From: Chryseobacterium vaccae
GTDB lineage: Bacteria; Bacteroidota; Bacteroidia; Flavobacteriales; Weeksellaceae
Length of the DNA stretch: 64,000 nt
Direction of reading: 5' to 3'
NCBI RefSeq assembly: GCF_009602705.1
Contig: NZ_VSWH01000001.1
Span: 1,116,001 to 1,180,000 of the forward strand
In this document: in pieces, positions 38,765-47,930 of the stretch
How positions within the stretch are numbered: position 1 is the stretch's first letter
Layout: each line of letters opens with the position of its first letter
Position numbers and translations under genes: made by a program
Notes under the pieces: generated by a model
What the model was told of the DNA's origin: nothing
Databases searched by the model: none
Seen by the model: the letters and a program-made list of their open reading frames with translations, nothing else

Positions 38765-39190
38765 TTAATGATGATCGTGATGATCATGTTTTTTATCCAT
38801 TTTATATACTTTGGACTTATTTTTTTTGTATTTCTTGTCGTTATTTTTATTTCGGTTGTATACTGCTACAGGATTTTGTCCTTTGTAATATTTTTTCTTA
38901 AACTTTAAGTACTTTTCACGGCCTAAGATTCTTTCTATTTCGTAATACCGGTCTTCTCTCCACCGATCCGGATGGCTTACATAAACCCGGTTCCAGGAAT
39001 CATAGTTGTCATACCTGTTGTTCAGTGCATTCAATTGATTGGTCTGTACAACAGAGAGCAGAAGGTCCGCTGCTACCGTCTGCCAGTTTACATCGGTAAT
39101 GCTCCTGCGGTAATCATTATAATAATCAGATTGTGCAAAGCTCAAACCGAATGTACCCGTAAGCAGTATTGCTATTATTATTTTTTTCAT
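38765..39190 (-). CDS. secreted hypothetical protein with His-rich tail
   Basis: Signal peptide MKKIIIAILLTGTFGLSFAQ, an acidic/aromatic mature domain (DYRRSITDVNWQTVAADLLL, then RYYEIERILGREKYLKF) and a Lys-rich stretch ending KKHDHHDHH. The terminal histidines could bind metal. No known family is certain. No partner gene nearby. Confidence 0.7.
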   Translation of the reverse strand: MKKIIIAILLTGTFGLSFAQSDYYNDYRRSITDVNWQTVAADLLLSVVQTNQLNALNNRYDNYDSWNRVYVSHPDRWREDRYYEIERILGREKYLKFKKKYYKGQNPVAVYNRNKNNDKKYKKNKSKVYKMDKKHDHHDHH

Positions 39191-39342
39191 TTCACCTCAT
39201 TTTTAAATTAAACTGTTTTATATTTTCCAATTAAAATGCCAAGTCTTCAAATTGAACTCATAATGTTTGTTAAAAACCACATAAATCATTGATAATCTTT
39301 CAGATATTTTCTATATTTATATACAATCATTAGGATTCCTTT

Positions 39343-40620
39343 ATGGAAATTATCATTATCATACTGCTTATTCTGCTGAATGGAATTTTCTCCATGTCTG
39401 AGATGGCACTCGTTTCCTCCAAAGGTTTCAGACTTAGGAAGGAAAAGAAAAAAGGAAATACTAACGCCAAAACCGCAATCAAACTTTCTGAAAACCCTAA
39501 TCAATTTTTATCCACCGTACAGATTGGTATTACCCTGATTGGAATTCTCCTTGGTATTTTTTCCGGGGACAGGCTTACTTCGGATCTTGCTGCCTATATT
39601 GCTCAGTTTGAAACTTTCACAGAATATTCCAAAGGAATTGCGTCTTTTATCATTGTGGCGCTTATTACGTTTCTCTCTATTGTTTTCGGTGAACTGATTC
39701 CAAAGCGAATAGGAATGAAATTTCCGGAAAAAACAGCCATTATTATAGCAAAGCCCATGTATTGGCTTTCTGTGATTGCTTCCCCTTTTATCTGGCTGCT
39801 CACTGTTACCAATAATGGGGTTCTGAGACTTTTCGGAATTAAAAATGATGAAAAGGAACTGATTACTGAAGAGGAAATTAAATCGATCATCAGGGAAGGA
39901 AAAGAAGGTGGCATTATTGAAGAAAAAGAACATGATGTTTTAAAGAATGCTTTTGAACTTGGCGACCGCAAAGTTAGTTCTGCTGCTACACACCGTTCAA
40001 AAATAATTTCTGTGGATGCTGATGACAACTATGAAACGGTAAAATCAAAAATCAGAAACAGTTCGTTCTCTGCTTATCCTGTGACTGACAAAAACAACCT
40101 GGATCATATTATAGGAATCGTCAAAATGCGGGATCTGTTCGATCTTGACCCACTTCATTTTAATCTCCGGGAACATGTGAGAAAAACGGTTTTTGTAAGT
40201 GAGAAATCTTTCATCTATCCTATGATGGAAAGCTTCCAGATCAGCCGCTCCCATATTGCTGTTGTTATTGATGAGTATGGAACAACAAAAGGTATTATTA
40301 CCCTGAATGATATATTGAATGATCTTGTCGGAAATACTCCTGATGAATCTGATGACGACAGGGATATTATCAAACGGAATGAAAACTCATGGCTTATTGA
40401 TGGCAAATGCCCGCTGTACGATTTTAAAAAGTATTTCAAAGTTGATCTGGATGAGGAAATAGAGAAACACTTCATCAGCGTTTCAGGACTTTTCATCTAT
40501 GGCAGAGACACTCTTCCGAAAACCGGGGAAAAAGTACAGATTGGCAATCTTATTCTGGAAATTGTGGACAAGGACGGAAACAGGATTGACAAGATTATGG
40601 CAACTAAGATGACAAAATAG
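39343..40620 (+). CDS. hemolysin/CorC-type membrane protein with CBS domains
   Basis: A 425-residue protein with an N-terminal DUF21/CNNM transmembrane domain (GIFSMSEMALVSSKGFRLRK, then FGELIPKRIGMKFPEKTA), a pair of CBS domains (SAYPVTDKNNLDHIIGIVKM; SHIAVVIDEYGTTKGIITL) and a C-terminal CorC/HlyC domain. The family is linked to divalent cation (Mg2+/Co2+) transport; the CBS domains probably bind nucleotide. Confidence 0.93.
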   Translation: MEIIIIILLILLNGIFSMSEMALVSSKGFRLRKEKKKGNTNAKTAIKLSENPNQFLSTVQIGITLIGILLGIFSGDRLTSDLAAYIAQFETFTEYSKGIASFIIVALITFLSIVFGELIPKRIGMKFPEKTAIIIAKPMYWLSVIASPFIWLLTVTNNGVLRLFGIKNDEKELITEEEIKSIIREGKEGGIIEEKEHDVLKNAFELGDRKVSSAATHRSKIISVDADDNYETVKSKIRNSSFSAYPVTDKNNLDHIIGIVKMRDLFDLDPLHFNLREHVRKTVFVSEKSFIYPMMESFQISRSHIAVVIDEYGTTKGIITLNDILNDLVGNTPDESDDDRDIIKRNENSWLIDGKCPLYDFKKYFKVDLDEEIEKHFISVSGLFIYGRDTLPKTGEKVQIGNLILEIVDKDGNRIDKIMATKMTK

Positions 40621-40778
40621 TCTGAAAATGGACTAATCCCTGAATTATTATATTCCTTAAATTTCGTTAAGATTCTTAAAACTTTTATTTCATATTGTTT
40701 TAATTTGTAATTTTAATGGAAAAGAATGCGGAAAAAGTATTCGAAGTCATTTATTAACTCAATAAAATCTCATACATT

Positions 40779-41066
40779 ATGGAAAATATAAAGTTTGAAA
40801 TATCTCCATACCAGGATGAACTGCAGCTATTGATTGACGGGAATAAAGTAGGATACATGTCAATTGAAGTTGACGGAAGGCTGCTGATTGTATATTACAC
40901 TAAACTTGATGAAGAACGTGAGGGACAGGGATATGCCAAAATGCTACTGGACGAACTGGTTCGTTATGCTGAGGAAAAAGACCTGCTAGTAGATCCTGAA
41001 TGCGATTTTGTCCGCCAGCAATTTGAAAACCACCCCAGAAGATATAAAGATATCTGGCATGCCTGA
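40779..41066 (+). CDS. small GNAT-type acetyltransferase, 95 aa
   Basis: Short N-acetyltransferase of the YidJ/Gcn5-related single-domain type. The acetyl-CoA-binding motif is DEEREGQGYAKMLLDELVRY. The last part (DPECDFVRQQFENHPRRYKD) is conserved in this subgroup. Substrate unknown. Confidence 0.85.
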   Translation: MENIKFEISPYQDELQLLIDGNKVGYMSIEVDGRLLIVYYTKLDEEREGQGYAKMLLDELVRYAEEKDLLVDPECDFVRQQFENHPRRYKDIWHA

Positions 41067-41067
41067 T

Positions 41068-42165
41068 TCAATCTTCCCACCAGACACTGAACTGATTATT
41101 ATCCCGGTTTAAATCTACAACTTCTCCGATCATTGGAGTAAGAATGGATAGTCCTTTTTCTTTTCCTAAACGGGTTACCATCTGCAAAGGTTCGTTCCAA
41201 GGATGAAGAGCCAGTGCAAATTTTGAAGAATGAACAGGAATTGTATTTTTTGCCTGTAAATCAATAGCCGCCTGGATCACATCTTCCGGAAGCGCGTGAA
41301 TATATTTCCAAGCTTTGTCATACTGCCCGTTTTCAAGAACAGCAAAATCAAAAGGCCCGAATTGATCTCCAATTTCTTTAAAATGAGTATCATAACCGCT
41401 GTCTCCGCCTAAGAAAATCTTTTTTGACGGAGTTTCCAGAACGTAAGAAGTCCAAAGCGTATTGTTCTGCTTTATCTTTCTTCCGGAAAAATGTCTGGCT
41501 GGCGTAAACGTAATTTTTATATTATTTTTAAGGATTATTTCAGCACCCCACTCTTCTTCTATCAGTTTATTTTCACCGTATCCCCAGCGTTCCAGATGTG
41601 CTCCTGTTCCCAAAGGAACAATAGCCATACCTGTACGGTCTTTAATAGATTTTACGGTAGGATAATCAAGATGGTCGAAGTGATCATGGGTAATCACCAG
41701 GTAATCCAGATCAGGCATATCTTCAGGTTTAAAAATATCCGAGCCTTTAAATGCTTTGTTAAAATATTTGAATGGTGAACCATATAAGCTTAATACAGGA
41801 TCGACCAAAAAAGAAACGCCATCTGTTTGTAAGTAATAAGATGAATGTCCGAGCCAGATGAACACATCCTGGTCTTTCGGAATGCTTTTAAGATCTGTAT
41901 ATACTGAAGAAATCGCTTTTAAAGGTTTTAGCAGCGGATGTTTTCTTCCAAAGAAAAAATCATAGGTTACCTGCAGAGTTCCATACCCCTCTGCAACGGC
42001 TGGCGTATAATTTCTGTTGTGAAATTTACCTTTTTTATACAACTTTGACTGGCGTATTCGTTCAAGCCTTTTACCTTTCGGAGCAGCACCAAATGCAGGC
42101 CTATTCATCACTATAAAATAAAATACCGTTACAATAAACCCTGTAATAACCACCCAATAAATCAT
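41068..42165 (-). CDS. MBL-fold hydrolase (NAPE-PLD-like)
   Basis: A 365-residue protein with an N-terminal membrane helix (VITGFIVTVFYFIVM) and a metallo-beta-lactamase domain. Metal ligands are in VITHDHFDHLDYPTV, with further His in TPARHFSGRKI and Asp in FLGGDSGYDTHF, and a late His in TIPVHSSKFALALHPW. The region before the domain is typical of the NAPE-PLD/RomA-like group of phospholipid or alkyl-chain hydrolases. Convergent with the GNAT gene; the two stop codons are nearly adjacent. Confidence 0.88.
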   Translation of the reverse strand: MIYWVVITGFIVTVFYFIVMNRPAFGAAPKGKRLERIRQSKLYKKGKFHNRNYTPAVAEGYGTLQVTYDFFFGRKHPLLKPLKAISSVYTDLKSIPKDQDVFIWLGHSSYYLQTDGVSFLVDPVLSLYGSPFKYFNKAFKGSDIFKPEDMPDLDYLVITHDHFDHLDYPTVKSIKDRTGMAIVPLGTGAHLERWGYGENKLIEEEWGAEIILKNNIKITFTPARHFSGRKIKQNNTLWTSYVLETPSKKIFLGGDSGYDTHFKEIGDQFGPFDFAVLENGQYDKAWKYIHALPEDVIQAAIDLQAKNTIPVHSSKFALALHPWNEPLQMVTRLGKEKGLSILTPMIGEVVDLNRDNNQFSVWWED

Positions 42166-42337
42166 CTTGTTCTATAAAATAAATGCCAAAGGTATTGACT
42201 TTTATTTTTATATGAAAAATACAGATAACAACCTTTTTTAACTTAATTTATAAGGTATTCTGAATAATTTAGTATTAATTTAAACAACAATAATGAGAAA
42301 CTTTCTAACTTAGCAGATTGAAAAAATTCCAAACACA

Positions 42338-43873
42338 TTGAAAAATTATTCGATCTTATTTGCCGCTTTAATCATGTCATCATGTGCTTCTATCCGAAGA
42401 CATAATGAACAAAGAGCAGCCTGCATTCCTCCGGAGAAACTTAAAGAGGATGTAGATTATGCTTATTTAAAACTGCAAAAAATGCATCCGCAATTATATT
42501 GGTATATCTCTAAACAGGAACTCGATCATAAATTTGACAGTCTTAAACAGACCTTCGACCAACCTTTGACTCCGCTTCAATTTTATTTTAAATTGCAGCC
42601 CGTTATTGCAGATGTGCGGGAAGGACACCTCGCTTTGAGAATTCCCAGAAAAAAATTCACTAAAAAAGAGATAAAAAAGCTGGAACATAAAAAAGGAATG
42701 TTCAGCCGTTTTGAATATTATATAAAAGGAGACCGTTTATTTATTGTTGAAAACAAAGATTCTATAGAAGGCATACAGCCGGGTAGCGAAATTTTATCCA
42801 TTAATCAGATTCCGGTTTCAGAGTATCTGAAAAAATACAGAGACCTAATCAGCAGCGATGGATACAATACTACTTTCCAGTCTTATTTTTTAAAAGACGT
42901 ATTTTTCAATTTTTATACGGCAGAAAACGGATTTACCGATAGCGCAGTAATAGAAACAGTTTATAACGGTCAGAAGCATATTTATACGCTTCATAGAGAA
43001 TCTAAAACTAAAAATGATCTGGAAAAAGATAAAGAACAGGAAAAACGCACTTCTGAAAAGAAAGTCAATGACTATGTAGCTTTCAGTAATTCTTATAATC
43101 GAAATTTTAAATTCCTCGATCAAGACAGTACGACAGCTTACCTAAAAGTAAAGAGTTTTTCCCGTGATCATTCAGACCAGTTTTATAAGGAAACATTTAT
43201 CAAAATAAAAAATGCTAAGGCTAAATACCTCATCATTGACGTTCGCAACAATTACGGAGGCTCACTGCATGAGATTAATAACCTGTATTCTTATCTCGCA
43301 GCAGAACCATTTGTTCTGATCAAGCCTTCCCAGCTGACCTCAAGACTCAGCCCGCTAAAAACCAATTATTTCAGAAAGAGCAATGCGCTTCAATATGCCT
43401 TTAAAAGCCTGGCTTATCCTACTTATGTATTTTCCCAGACCTTCAGCACCTACAAGAAAGACGGAAAGATATATTATAAAATGAAGGCTGATAAACCTAC
43501 CCGACCTAATAAAGACGCTTTCCAAGGAAAAGTTTTTGTGCTGATCAACGGAGGAAGTTTTTCGGCATCATCCATCATTACCGCTAAACTTAAATACGAT
43601 AAAAGAGCTATTCTTGTTGGTGAAGAAACCGGAGGGGCCAATGACGGAACGGTTGCCGGATTTTATTCTTATCAGAAACTTCCCAATTCAAAAATTAATC
43701 TTCCCATCGGCCTGCTTCTGGTACAGCCAAATATTGATTTTCTGAATACCAAAAGAGGAGTTGTTCCGGATGTGGTTATTCCTGAAAGTATGCAGGACAT
43801 TATCAATAAAAAAGATCCGCAGCTGGAATGGATAAAAAGTGAGATTGCAAAAGAAAAAGAAATCATCAGATAA
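42338..43873 (+). CDS. S41-family peptidase lipoprotein
   Basis: A 511-residue protein with a lipoprotein signal ending in LIMSSCASI. The start is TTG at 42338; it is preferred because an internal ATG would remove the signal. A PDZ-like segment (IEGIQPGSEILSINQIPVSEY) is followed by the S41 core: AKYLIIDVRNNYGGSLHEI, then VFVLINGGSFSASSIITAKL (Ser of GSFSAS) and LVGEETGGANDGT. Likely a membrane-anchored tail-specific protease or relative. It ends in a strong terminator. Confidence 0.9.
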   Translation: MKNYSILFAALIMSSCASIRRHNEQRAACIPPEKLKEDVDYAYLKLQKMHPQLYWYISKQELDHKFDSLKQTFDQPLTPLQFYFKLQPVIADVREGHLALRIPRKKFTKKEIKKLEHKKGMFSRFEYYIKGDRLFIVENKDSIEGIQPGSEILSINQIPVSEYLKKYRDLISSDGYNTTFQSYFLKDVFFNFYTAENGFTDSAVIETVYNGQKHIYTLHRESKTKNDLEKDKEQEKRTSEKKVNDYVAFSNSYNRNFKFLDQDSTTAYLKVKSFSRDHSDQFYKETFIKIKNAKAKYLIIDVRNNYGGSLHEINNLYSYLAAEPFVLIKPSQLTSRLSPLKTNYFRKSNALQYAFKSLAYPTYVFSQTFSTYKKDGKIYYKMKADKPTRPNKDAFQGKVFVLINGGSFSASSIITAKLKYDKRAILVGEETGGANDGTVAGFYSYQKLPNSKINLPIGLLLVQPNIDFLNTKRGVVPDVVIPESMQDIINKKDPQLEWIKSEIAKEKEIIR

Positions 43874-43875
43874 AT

Positions 43876-43914
43876 AAACAGTTTCGGCGGGCTTTCAGCC
43901 CGCCGAAACTGTTT
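43876..43914 (+). terminator. GC-rich terminator of the S41 gene
   Basis: Perfect 18-bp stem around a TTC loop (GAA on the other strand), then TTTT, starting right after the stop codon. The same stem length and loop size recur at 16769. Confidence 0.85.
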
Positions 43915-43952
43915 TCAACGTATTTCAATTATCAGATCTGTTTTCAATAAAA

Positions 43953-43979
43953 AATCCGGCAGGAATTTTCTGCCGGATT
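43953..43979 (-). terminator. terminator of the M4 peptidase gene
   Basis: AATCCGGCAG/CTGCCGGATT with a 7-nt loop and a minus-strand T-run. A similar hairpin occurs at 46126-46153. Confidence 0.85.
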
Positions 43980-44000
43980 AAACTAATCTTTAATAAAAAA

Positions 44001-45992
44001 TTATTCTACTATTATTTTCTTAGTAACAACAGCGCTTCCATCAGCATTGATTTTTACCACATAAACTCCTTTCTTAACTCCATCAATACTAACTTTATTT
44101 TCTCCTTTATCCAATTTCTGAGTGGCTTTAATCAATCTTCCTGAAATATCATAGATTTCAACAGAGGCATTATTTCTATTATTTTCTATGGTAAATACTC
44201 CGTTTTTAACAGGGTTCGGATAAATGCGGAAATGATCTTCTGCTCTCGTTATTTCTTTTGTTGACAGTACTCCATTTCCTATTCCTACACCATACCAAGC
44301 CTTTACATTCTGCTGCTGTTCGTTGCTGGAAGCACCGTAAAGATCCGTTACAGCTTGTTTGGTTGCATTATAAGCATCCAGATAGGTTGTATTTGGAGTC
44401 ATATACTGATGTAACGCTCTATAGATAATCTTCTCTGCTTTTTCAATGGTAATTCCCGTCACGTTATAGGCATTGCCGATATCGTTGGTTCCTGAACCTC
44501 CCTGCGAGAGAAGATAAAACCAGTAGTTCCCTACTCCGCTGTTGATATGTACACCTCCATTATCATTATTTGGATCAGGATTAGCGGTACTTGCCCAATG
44601 AGTTCCGTTATAGGTATCCGGCTGCGGAGTTGGATTTACATTATTAGGATCAGACATACTTCTCATATAAGGACTTGGAGAAGGATTAAATATAGAAGCT
44701 ACGGTAATTCCTTCGCCTATGGTCCAGTTCGGATTACTTCCTGAATAAAATTCAATTGCTGTTCCCAGCATATCAGCGATAGATTCGTTGATTGCTCCGG
44801 ATTCTGATTGATAATTTAATCCACCTAAACCGTTTCTTCCGATAATCAGGTGAGAATATTCATGTCCAGCCACATCTATTCCTACCACGGGGTTCATATA
44901 AGTGATCAGCCCGTTAAACATCTTTCCGTTTCCGTAAAGCATACATACAATTCCTCCATACAAAGGAGTATCAAGGGCAGCTGCATTTGCACCTCCGGTG
45001 AGCCCTCCAAAATCGAAATTATAATAATTATCAATTCTAGCTCCATTTCCGTCATAGCTATTCCTGTTGTGGCGGTTGATATAATAATCATAGGCATTTT
45101 TCATACCCCAATGAACTTCTACCGGAGGTTTTGTATCACTTGCCGTATAATCTGCCGTAGGACTGATATATTCTTCTACACTAATAATTCCTCCATTTAT
45201 AGTGTCTATATCAAGAGTAGTTCCGTTTCGGGTATGGATGTTCCGGGCATTGTCTTTCAACCGGTACTGACCATTATAAGAATCAGCAGTAATAGATTGA
45301 GTACCCTTATAATAGGTTGAGCTCTGAGATGGAGTATCTACATCATGGATTCTGGAAATTTTCTTAACAACCGTTCCTGAATTGTTATCTATATAATACG
45401 TAAAGGCCTGTAAAGGCTTCATAGACAAAGTTTCTACTTTTGATGTATGATAAACAGCAGCAGAGCGCCCATTATCAACTTTCGTGATGACTTCTTCTAT
45501 ATTGGATATAGTAATCTTACCCCTAGCATTCAGATCAGAGATAATGAGAGATCTTATCTTCTGTAAAGTAGGCTGCTGTCTAGGAGATAAATTGATGTCA
45601 GAAATAATTTCTCCGTTTACATAAATTAATTTTCCATCTTTTTCATGGAGCAGGACCATATCATCCATTACTTTTACTCCTTTATAATAATGTTCATATA
45701 CAGAGTGAGTGATTCCCAACTCATCCTTATTCTTTTTAAGAAACCTGTACGAATGATCGGTTCCGGTCCCTAGCCACTCTCCTAAATGGTTGGCCAGAAA
45801 ATCCGGAGCAATATCTCTCCCGCTGAAACTTGCATTAAAATTCCCCATTACTGAAGTGATCGAAATTTTCGGAAAATCCTTAATTGAAGTTTCAGAACCT
45901 TGTCTGTTTTGTGCGTGTAGTAAGGTAAAAGGGGTAAGACCTGCAGTAAGAGCAAAAGCCAGGACTTTGGCAAGAGTAGTCATTTTTTTCAT
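44001..45992 (-). CDS. M4 (thermolysin-family) metallopeptidase with T9SS sorting domain
   Basis: A 663-residue secreted protease with signal peptide (MKKMTTLAKVLAFALTAGL), an FTP/propeptide region (YEHYYKGVKVMDDMVLLHEK), and the catalytic domain with zinc motif GHEYSHLIIG, GAINESIADMLG and the C-terminal HINSGVGNYWFY. A sorting domain closes it (FRIYPNPVKNGVFTIEN, GVYVVKINADGSA, KKIIVE). It is secreted by the type IX system to the surface or medium. The promoter region at 46018 is duplicated upstream. Confidence 0.96.
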   Translation of the reverse strand: MKKMTTLAKVLAFALTAGLTPFTLLHAQNRQGSETSIKDFPKISITSVMGNFNASFSGRDIAPDFLANHLGEWLGTGTDHSYRFLKKNKDELGITHSVYEHYYKGVKVMDDMVLLHEKDGKLIYVNGEIISDINLSPRQQPTLQKIRSLIISDLNARGKITISNIEEVITKVDNGRSAAVYHTSKVETLSMKPLQAFTYYIDNNSGTVVKKISRIHDVDTPSQSSTYYKGTQSITADSYNGQYRLKDNARNIHTRNGTTLDIDTINGGIISVEEYISPTADYTASDTKPPVEVHWGMKNAYDYYINRHNRNSYDGNGARIDNYYNFDFGGLTGGANAAALDTPLYGGIVCMLYGNGKMFNGLITYMNPVVGIDVAGHEYSHLIIGRNGLGGLNYQSESGAINESIADMLGTAIEFYSGSNPNWTIGEGITVASIFNPSPSPYMRSMSDPNNVNPTPQPDTYNGTHWASTANPDPNNDNGGVHINSGVGNYWFYLLSQGGSGTNDIGNAYNVTGITIEKAEKIIYRALHQYMTPNTTYLDAYNATKQAVTDLYGASSNEQQQNVKAWYGVGIGNGVLSTKEITRAEDHFRIYPNPVKNGVFTIENNRNNASVEIYDISGRLIKATQKLDKGENKVSIDGVKKGVYVVKINADGSAVVTKKIIVE

Positions 45993-46017
45993 TGATATTA
46001 CATTTATTAATTAGTAT

Positions 46018-46052
46018 TTCACAGTTAGTAGGAGAAATACATAAATGTTACA
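46018..46052 (-). promoter_or_regulatory. ECF-type promoter of the M4 peptidase gene, copy A
   Basis: Minus-strand TGTAACATTT, 11 bases, then CTACTAACTGTGAA. It resembles ECF sigma promoters of Bacteroidota and is 31 of 35 bases identical to copy B at 46330-46364. Confidence 0.6.
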
Positions 46053-46125
46053 TAATTTTTAATATTTAAATGATTTAATAAAACAAATACTAAAATATCC
46101 TATAAAAAAACATTAAAAATAAAAA

Positions 46126-46153
46126 CCCGACAGAAAATATTCTGCCGGATCTC
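46126..46153 (-). terminator. orphan terminator hairpin
   Basis: CCGaCAGAA/TTCTGcCGG stem with AATA loop and a T-run on the minus strand. It resembles the M4 gene terminator at 43953 but no gene precedes it. Confidence 0.55.
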
Positions 46154-46166
46154 ATTATGTGTTTTT

Positions 46167-46250
46167 TTAAGTTTTTGCTCTGCAGCATCCTTTGAAAAGG
46201 ACATTTGTACGAAATAATTTTTTAATAAGTAAATTAATTTTCTGAACCAA
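46167..46250 (-). CDS. possible 27-aa peptide in the duplicated region
   Basis: TTG-initiated minus-strand ORF (VQKINLLIKKLFRTNVLFKG, then CCRAKT) between promoter copy B and the orphan terminator. It is basic and hydrophobic with a CC pair. It could be a small peptide gene or just the scar of a lost gene. Confidence 0.25.
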   Translation of the reverse strand: MVQKINLLIKKLFRTNVLFKGCCRAKT

Positions 46251-46329
46251 TATTTATGTCTTAAAATTTAAATAGATAGTGTGAAATGGTGAGGAATTAT
46301 CTCCATATCAACAAAAACTATTTCTAATC

Positions 46330-46364
46330 TTCACAGTTAGTAGAAAAAAAACAAAAATGTTACA
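46330..46364 (-). promoter_or_regulatory. ECF-type promoter, copy B (no full gene downstream)
   Basis: The same TGTAACATTT and CTACTAACTGTGAA elements with identical 11-base spacing as copy A. The following 180 bases to the orphan terminator hold no gene of normal size. Confidence 0.5.
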
Positions 46365-46384
46365 CTTTTTTAGAAAAAAAAATA

Positions 46385-46414
46385 ATTCGCGGCAGAAAAA
46401 TCCCTGCCGCGAAT
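46385..46414 (-). terminator. terminator of the 47-kb sigma operon
   Basis: Perfect 11-bp stem ATTCGCGGCAG/CTGCCGCGAAT with an 8-nt loop and a long minus-strand T-run, after the 46437 stop codon. Confidence 0.85.
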
Positions 46415-46436
46415 GGTAATATATGCTGTTTTTTTT

Positions 46437-47255
46437 TCAATTCATCCTGTTTAAAGCCTTTTGAAGCTCATTTAAATCAATAAAATTGAGAAGCGCTCCT
46501 ATAATGATAAAAATAAGAAGCACCGCTGTTAAAAATGCAAGAATAAAAATATAGACTGATACAAACCACAAAACGGTATTCAGAATATTTCCCCTGATTC
46601 CGAATTTTGTGATGAAAAATTTTTGAGAGCGTTCAAACCATGAAGTTTTATTTCGTCTTGGATTTTGTTTTATTTCTACTCCATTAAGTTCATCTATCAA
46701 CTGGACAACATCATTGATGTATCTTCCGTACATATAATACATCCAATATTTGATAATGAACCACACCAGCAATAAAGTGATCATGAAGCTGATTCCAAAA
46801 ATAGCGAGGTTGTATTTCATTTCAAAATGAAAATTGATGGTAATCAGTGATAACAGAAAAGCAAGAGGAATATAGGAAATATAATAGGAAATGTAGATTT
46901 CTTTCGATATTAAAAGTTGCGTTTTAAGGTTAAACAAGTCATAATTTGTATTGATACTTTTTTGGCAGAGCATCTTATAAAGCTTAAGGAATCTGGAGTA
47001 AAAATAAACGATAAGAGCAAGGGTAAGCACAACCACAAATGCCGATATGATCTTGATATTGGCATCTCCGGAAGCAAACGGGAATCCGGTCATAAGCATG
47101 GGCAGGGTGACGACCATCAGCCAAAACTCTGTTTCCATATTAATTTTAAGCATCTGCAGCGGCGAATGTATCTCATTCTGCTTTTCCAAAGAGACCTCGG
47201 GCAGGTCATCTTTGGTATCTTTATTCCAAAGTTCTTTAAAATTCTCTAACTCCAT
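46437..47255 (-). CDS. membrane protein of the ECF sigma operon (possible anti-sigma factor)
   Basis: A 272-residue protein with a short acidic N-terminus (MELENFKELWNKDTKDDLP) and about five membrane helices. The N-terminal LWN segment is like the sigma-binding part of other Bacteroidota anti-sigma proteins. It begins nine bases after the sigma gene and shares its terminator. The anti-sigma role is inferred from order and layout, not from a recognised domain. Confidence 0.7.
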   Translation of the reverse strand: MELENFKELWNKDTKDDLPEVSLEKQNEIHSPLQMLKINMETEFWLMVVTLPMLMTGFPFASGDANIKIISAFVVVLTLALIVYFYSRFLKLYKMLCQKSINTNYDLFNLKTQLLISKEIYISYYISYIPLAFLLSLITINFHFEMKYNLAIFGISFMITLLLVWFIIKYWMYYMYGRYINDVVQLIDELNGVEIKQNPRRNKTSWFERSQKFFITKFGIRGNILNTVLWFVSVYIFILAFLTAVLLIFIIIGALLNFIDLNELQKALNRMN

Positions 47256-47264
47256 TGTATGTGT

Positions 47265-47762
47265 TTAAATCTGTGTTTTTTTCTTCTCAATAATCTCTTT
47301 CAGCTTGGTTTTAGCCCTGTTCATCTTCACTCTTGCATTGACTTCGGTTATTCCTAACTGCCGGGCAATCTCTTTACCCGGAAAGTCCTGCAAAAAATAA
47401 AAAATGAGCGCTTTATCAATCGGGCTGAGCTGGTGGATTGCTTCATACATCAGCTTCATATTTTGATCATCCGTATCATTGTAAGGCTCTTGATGGACAG
47501 CAAGGTTTTCCACCTGCTGATTTTGTATAAAACTACGTTTTTTTTCGCTTCGGAGAAATACGATAGCAGTATTTAGTGCAGTTCTGTAGAGCCAGGTAGA
47601 AAAGTCGCTCTTTCTTTGGAAATCACCATATGATTTCCAGGCCTGATAAATGATCTCCTGATAAAGATCATTCTGATCATCCTGATTATCCATATACATC
47701 TTAGAAATCTTGAAGATAACACCTTTATGTTTCTCAATCTTTTCTAAAAATTCACTTTCCAT
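47265..47762 (-). CDS. ECF-type RNA polymerase sigma factor
   Basis: A 165-residue sigma factor: region 2 at NQDDQNDLYQEIIYQAWKSY and DFSTWLYRTALNTAIVFLR, region 4 at LSPIDKALIFYFLQDFPGKE then IARQLGITEVNARVKMNRAK (helix-turn-helix). Start is MESEFLEKI (47762); ATGs at 47771 and 47804 are possible. It lies a few hundred bases from two ECF-type promoter copies (46018, 46330), so it may drive the M4 peptidase gene. Confidence 0.92.
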   Translation of the reverse strand: MESEFLEKIEKHKGVIFKISKMYMDNQDDQNDLYQEIIYQAWKSYGDFQRKSDFSTWLYRTALNTAIVFLRSEKKRSFIQNQQVENLAVHQEPYNDTDDQNMKLMYEAIHQLSPIDKALIFYFLQDFPGKEIARQLGITEVNARVKMNRAKTKLKEIIEKKKTQI

Positions 47763-47930
47763 TGAAAACATGGTAAAAATTCTAGCCCTAAAACAGCAAT
47801 TCATTCAAAAGCTGCCTTCTTTTATTAAAAATAACTACAAAACTCAAGCATTAATATACAAAATCCTCAATAAATGATTATATTTTTTGAGGATTATTAT
47901 TTTATGTTAAATTGAAGTCAAAATCAAATC

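Noticed and set aside
44850..45320. Long plus-strand ORF antisense to the M4 peptidase
   Set aside because: It lies within the well supported peptidase gene and its product is Ile/Ser-rich with no domain.
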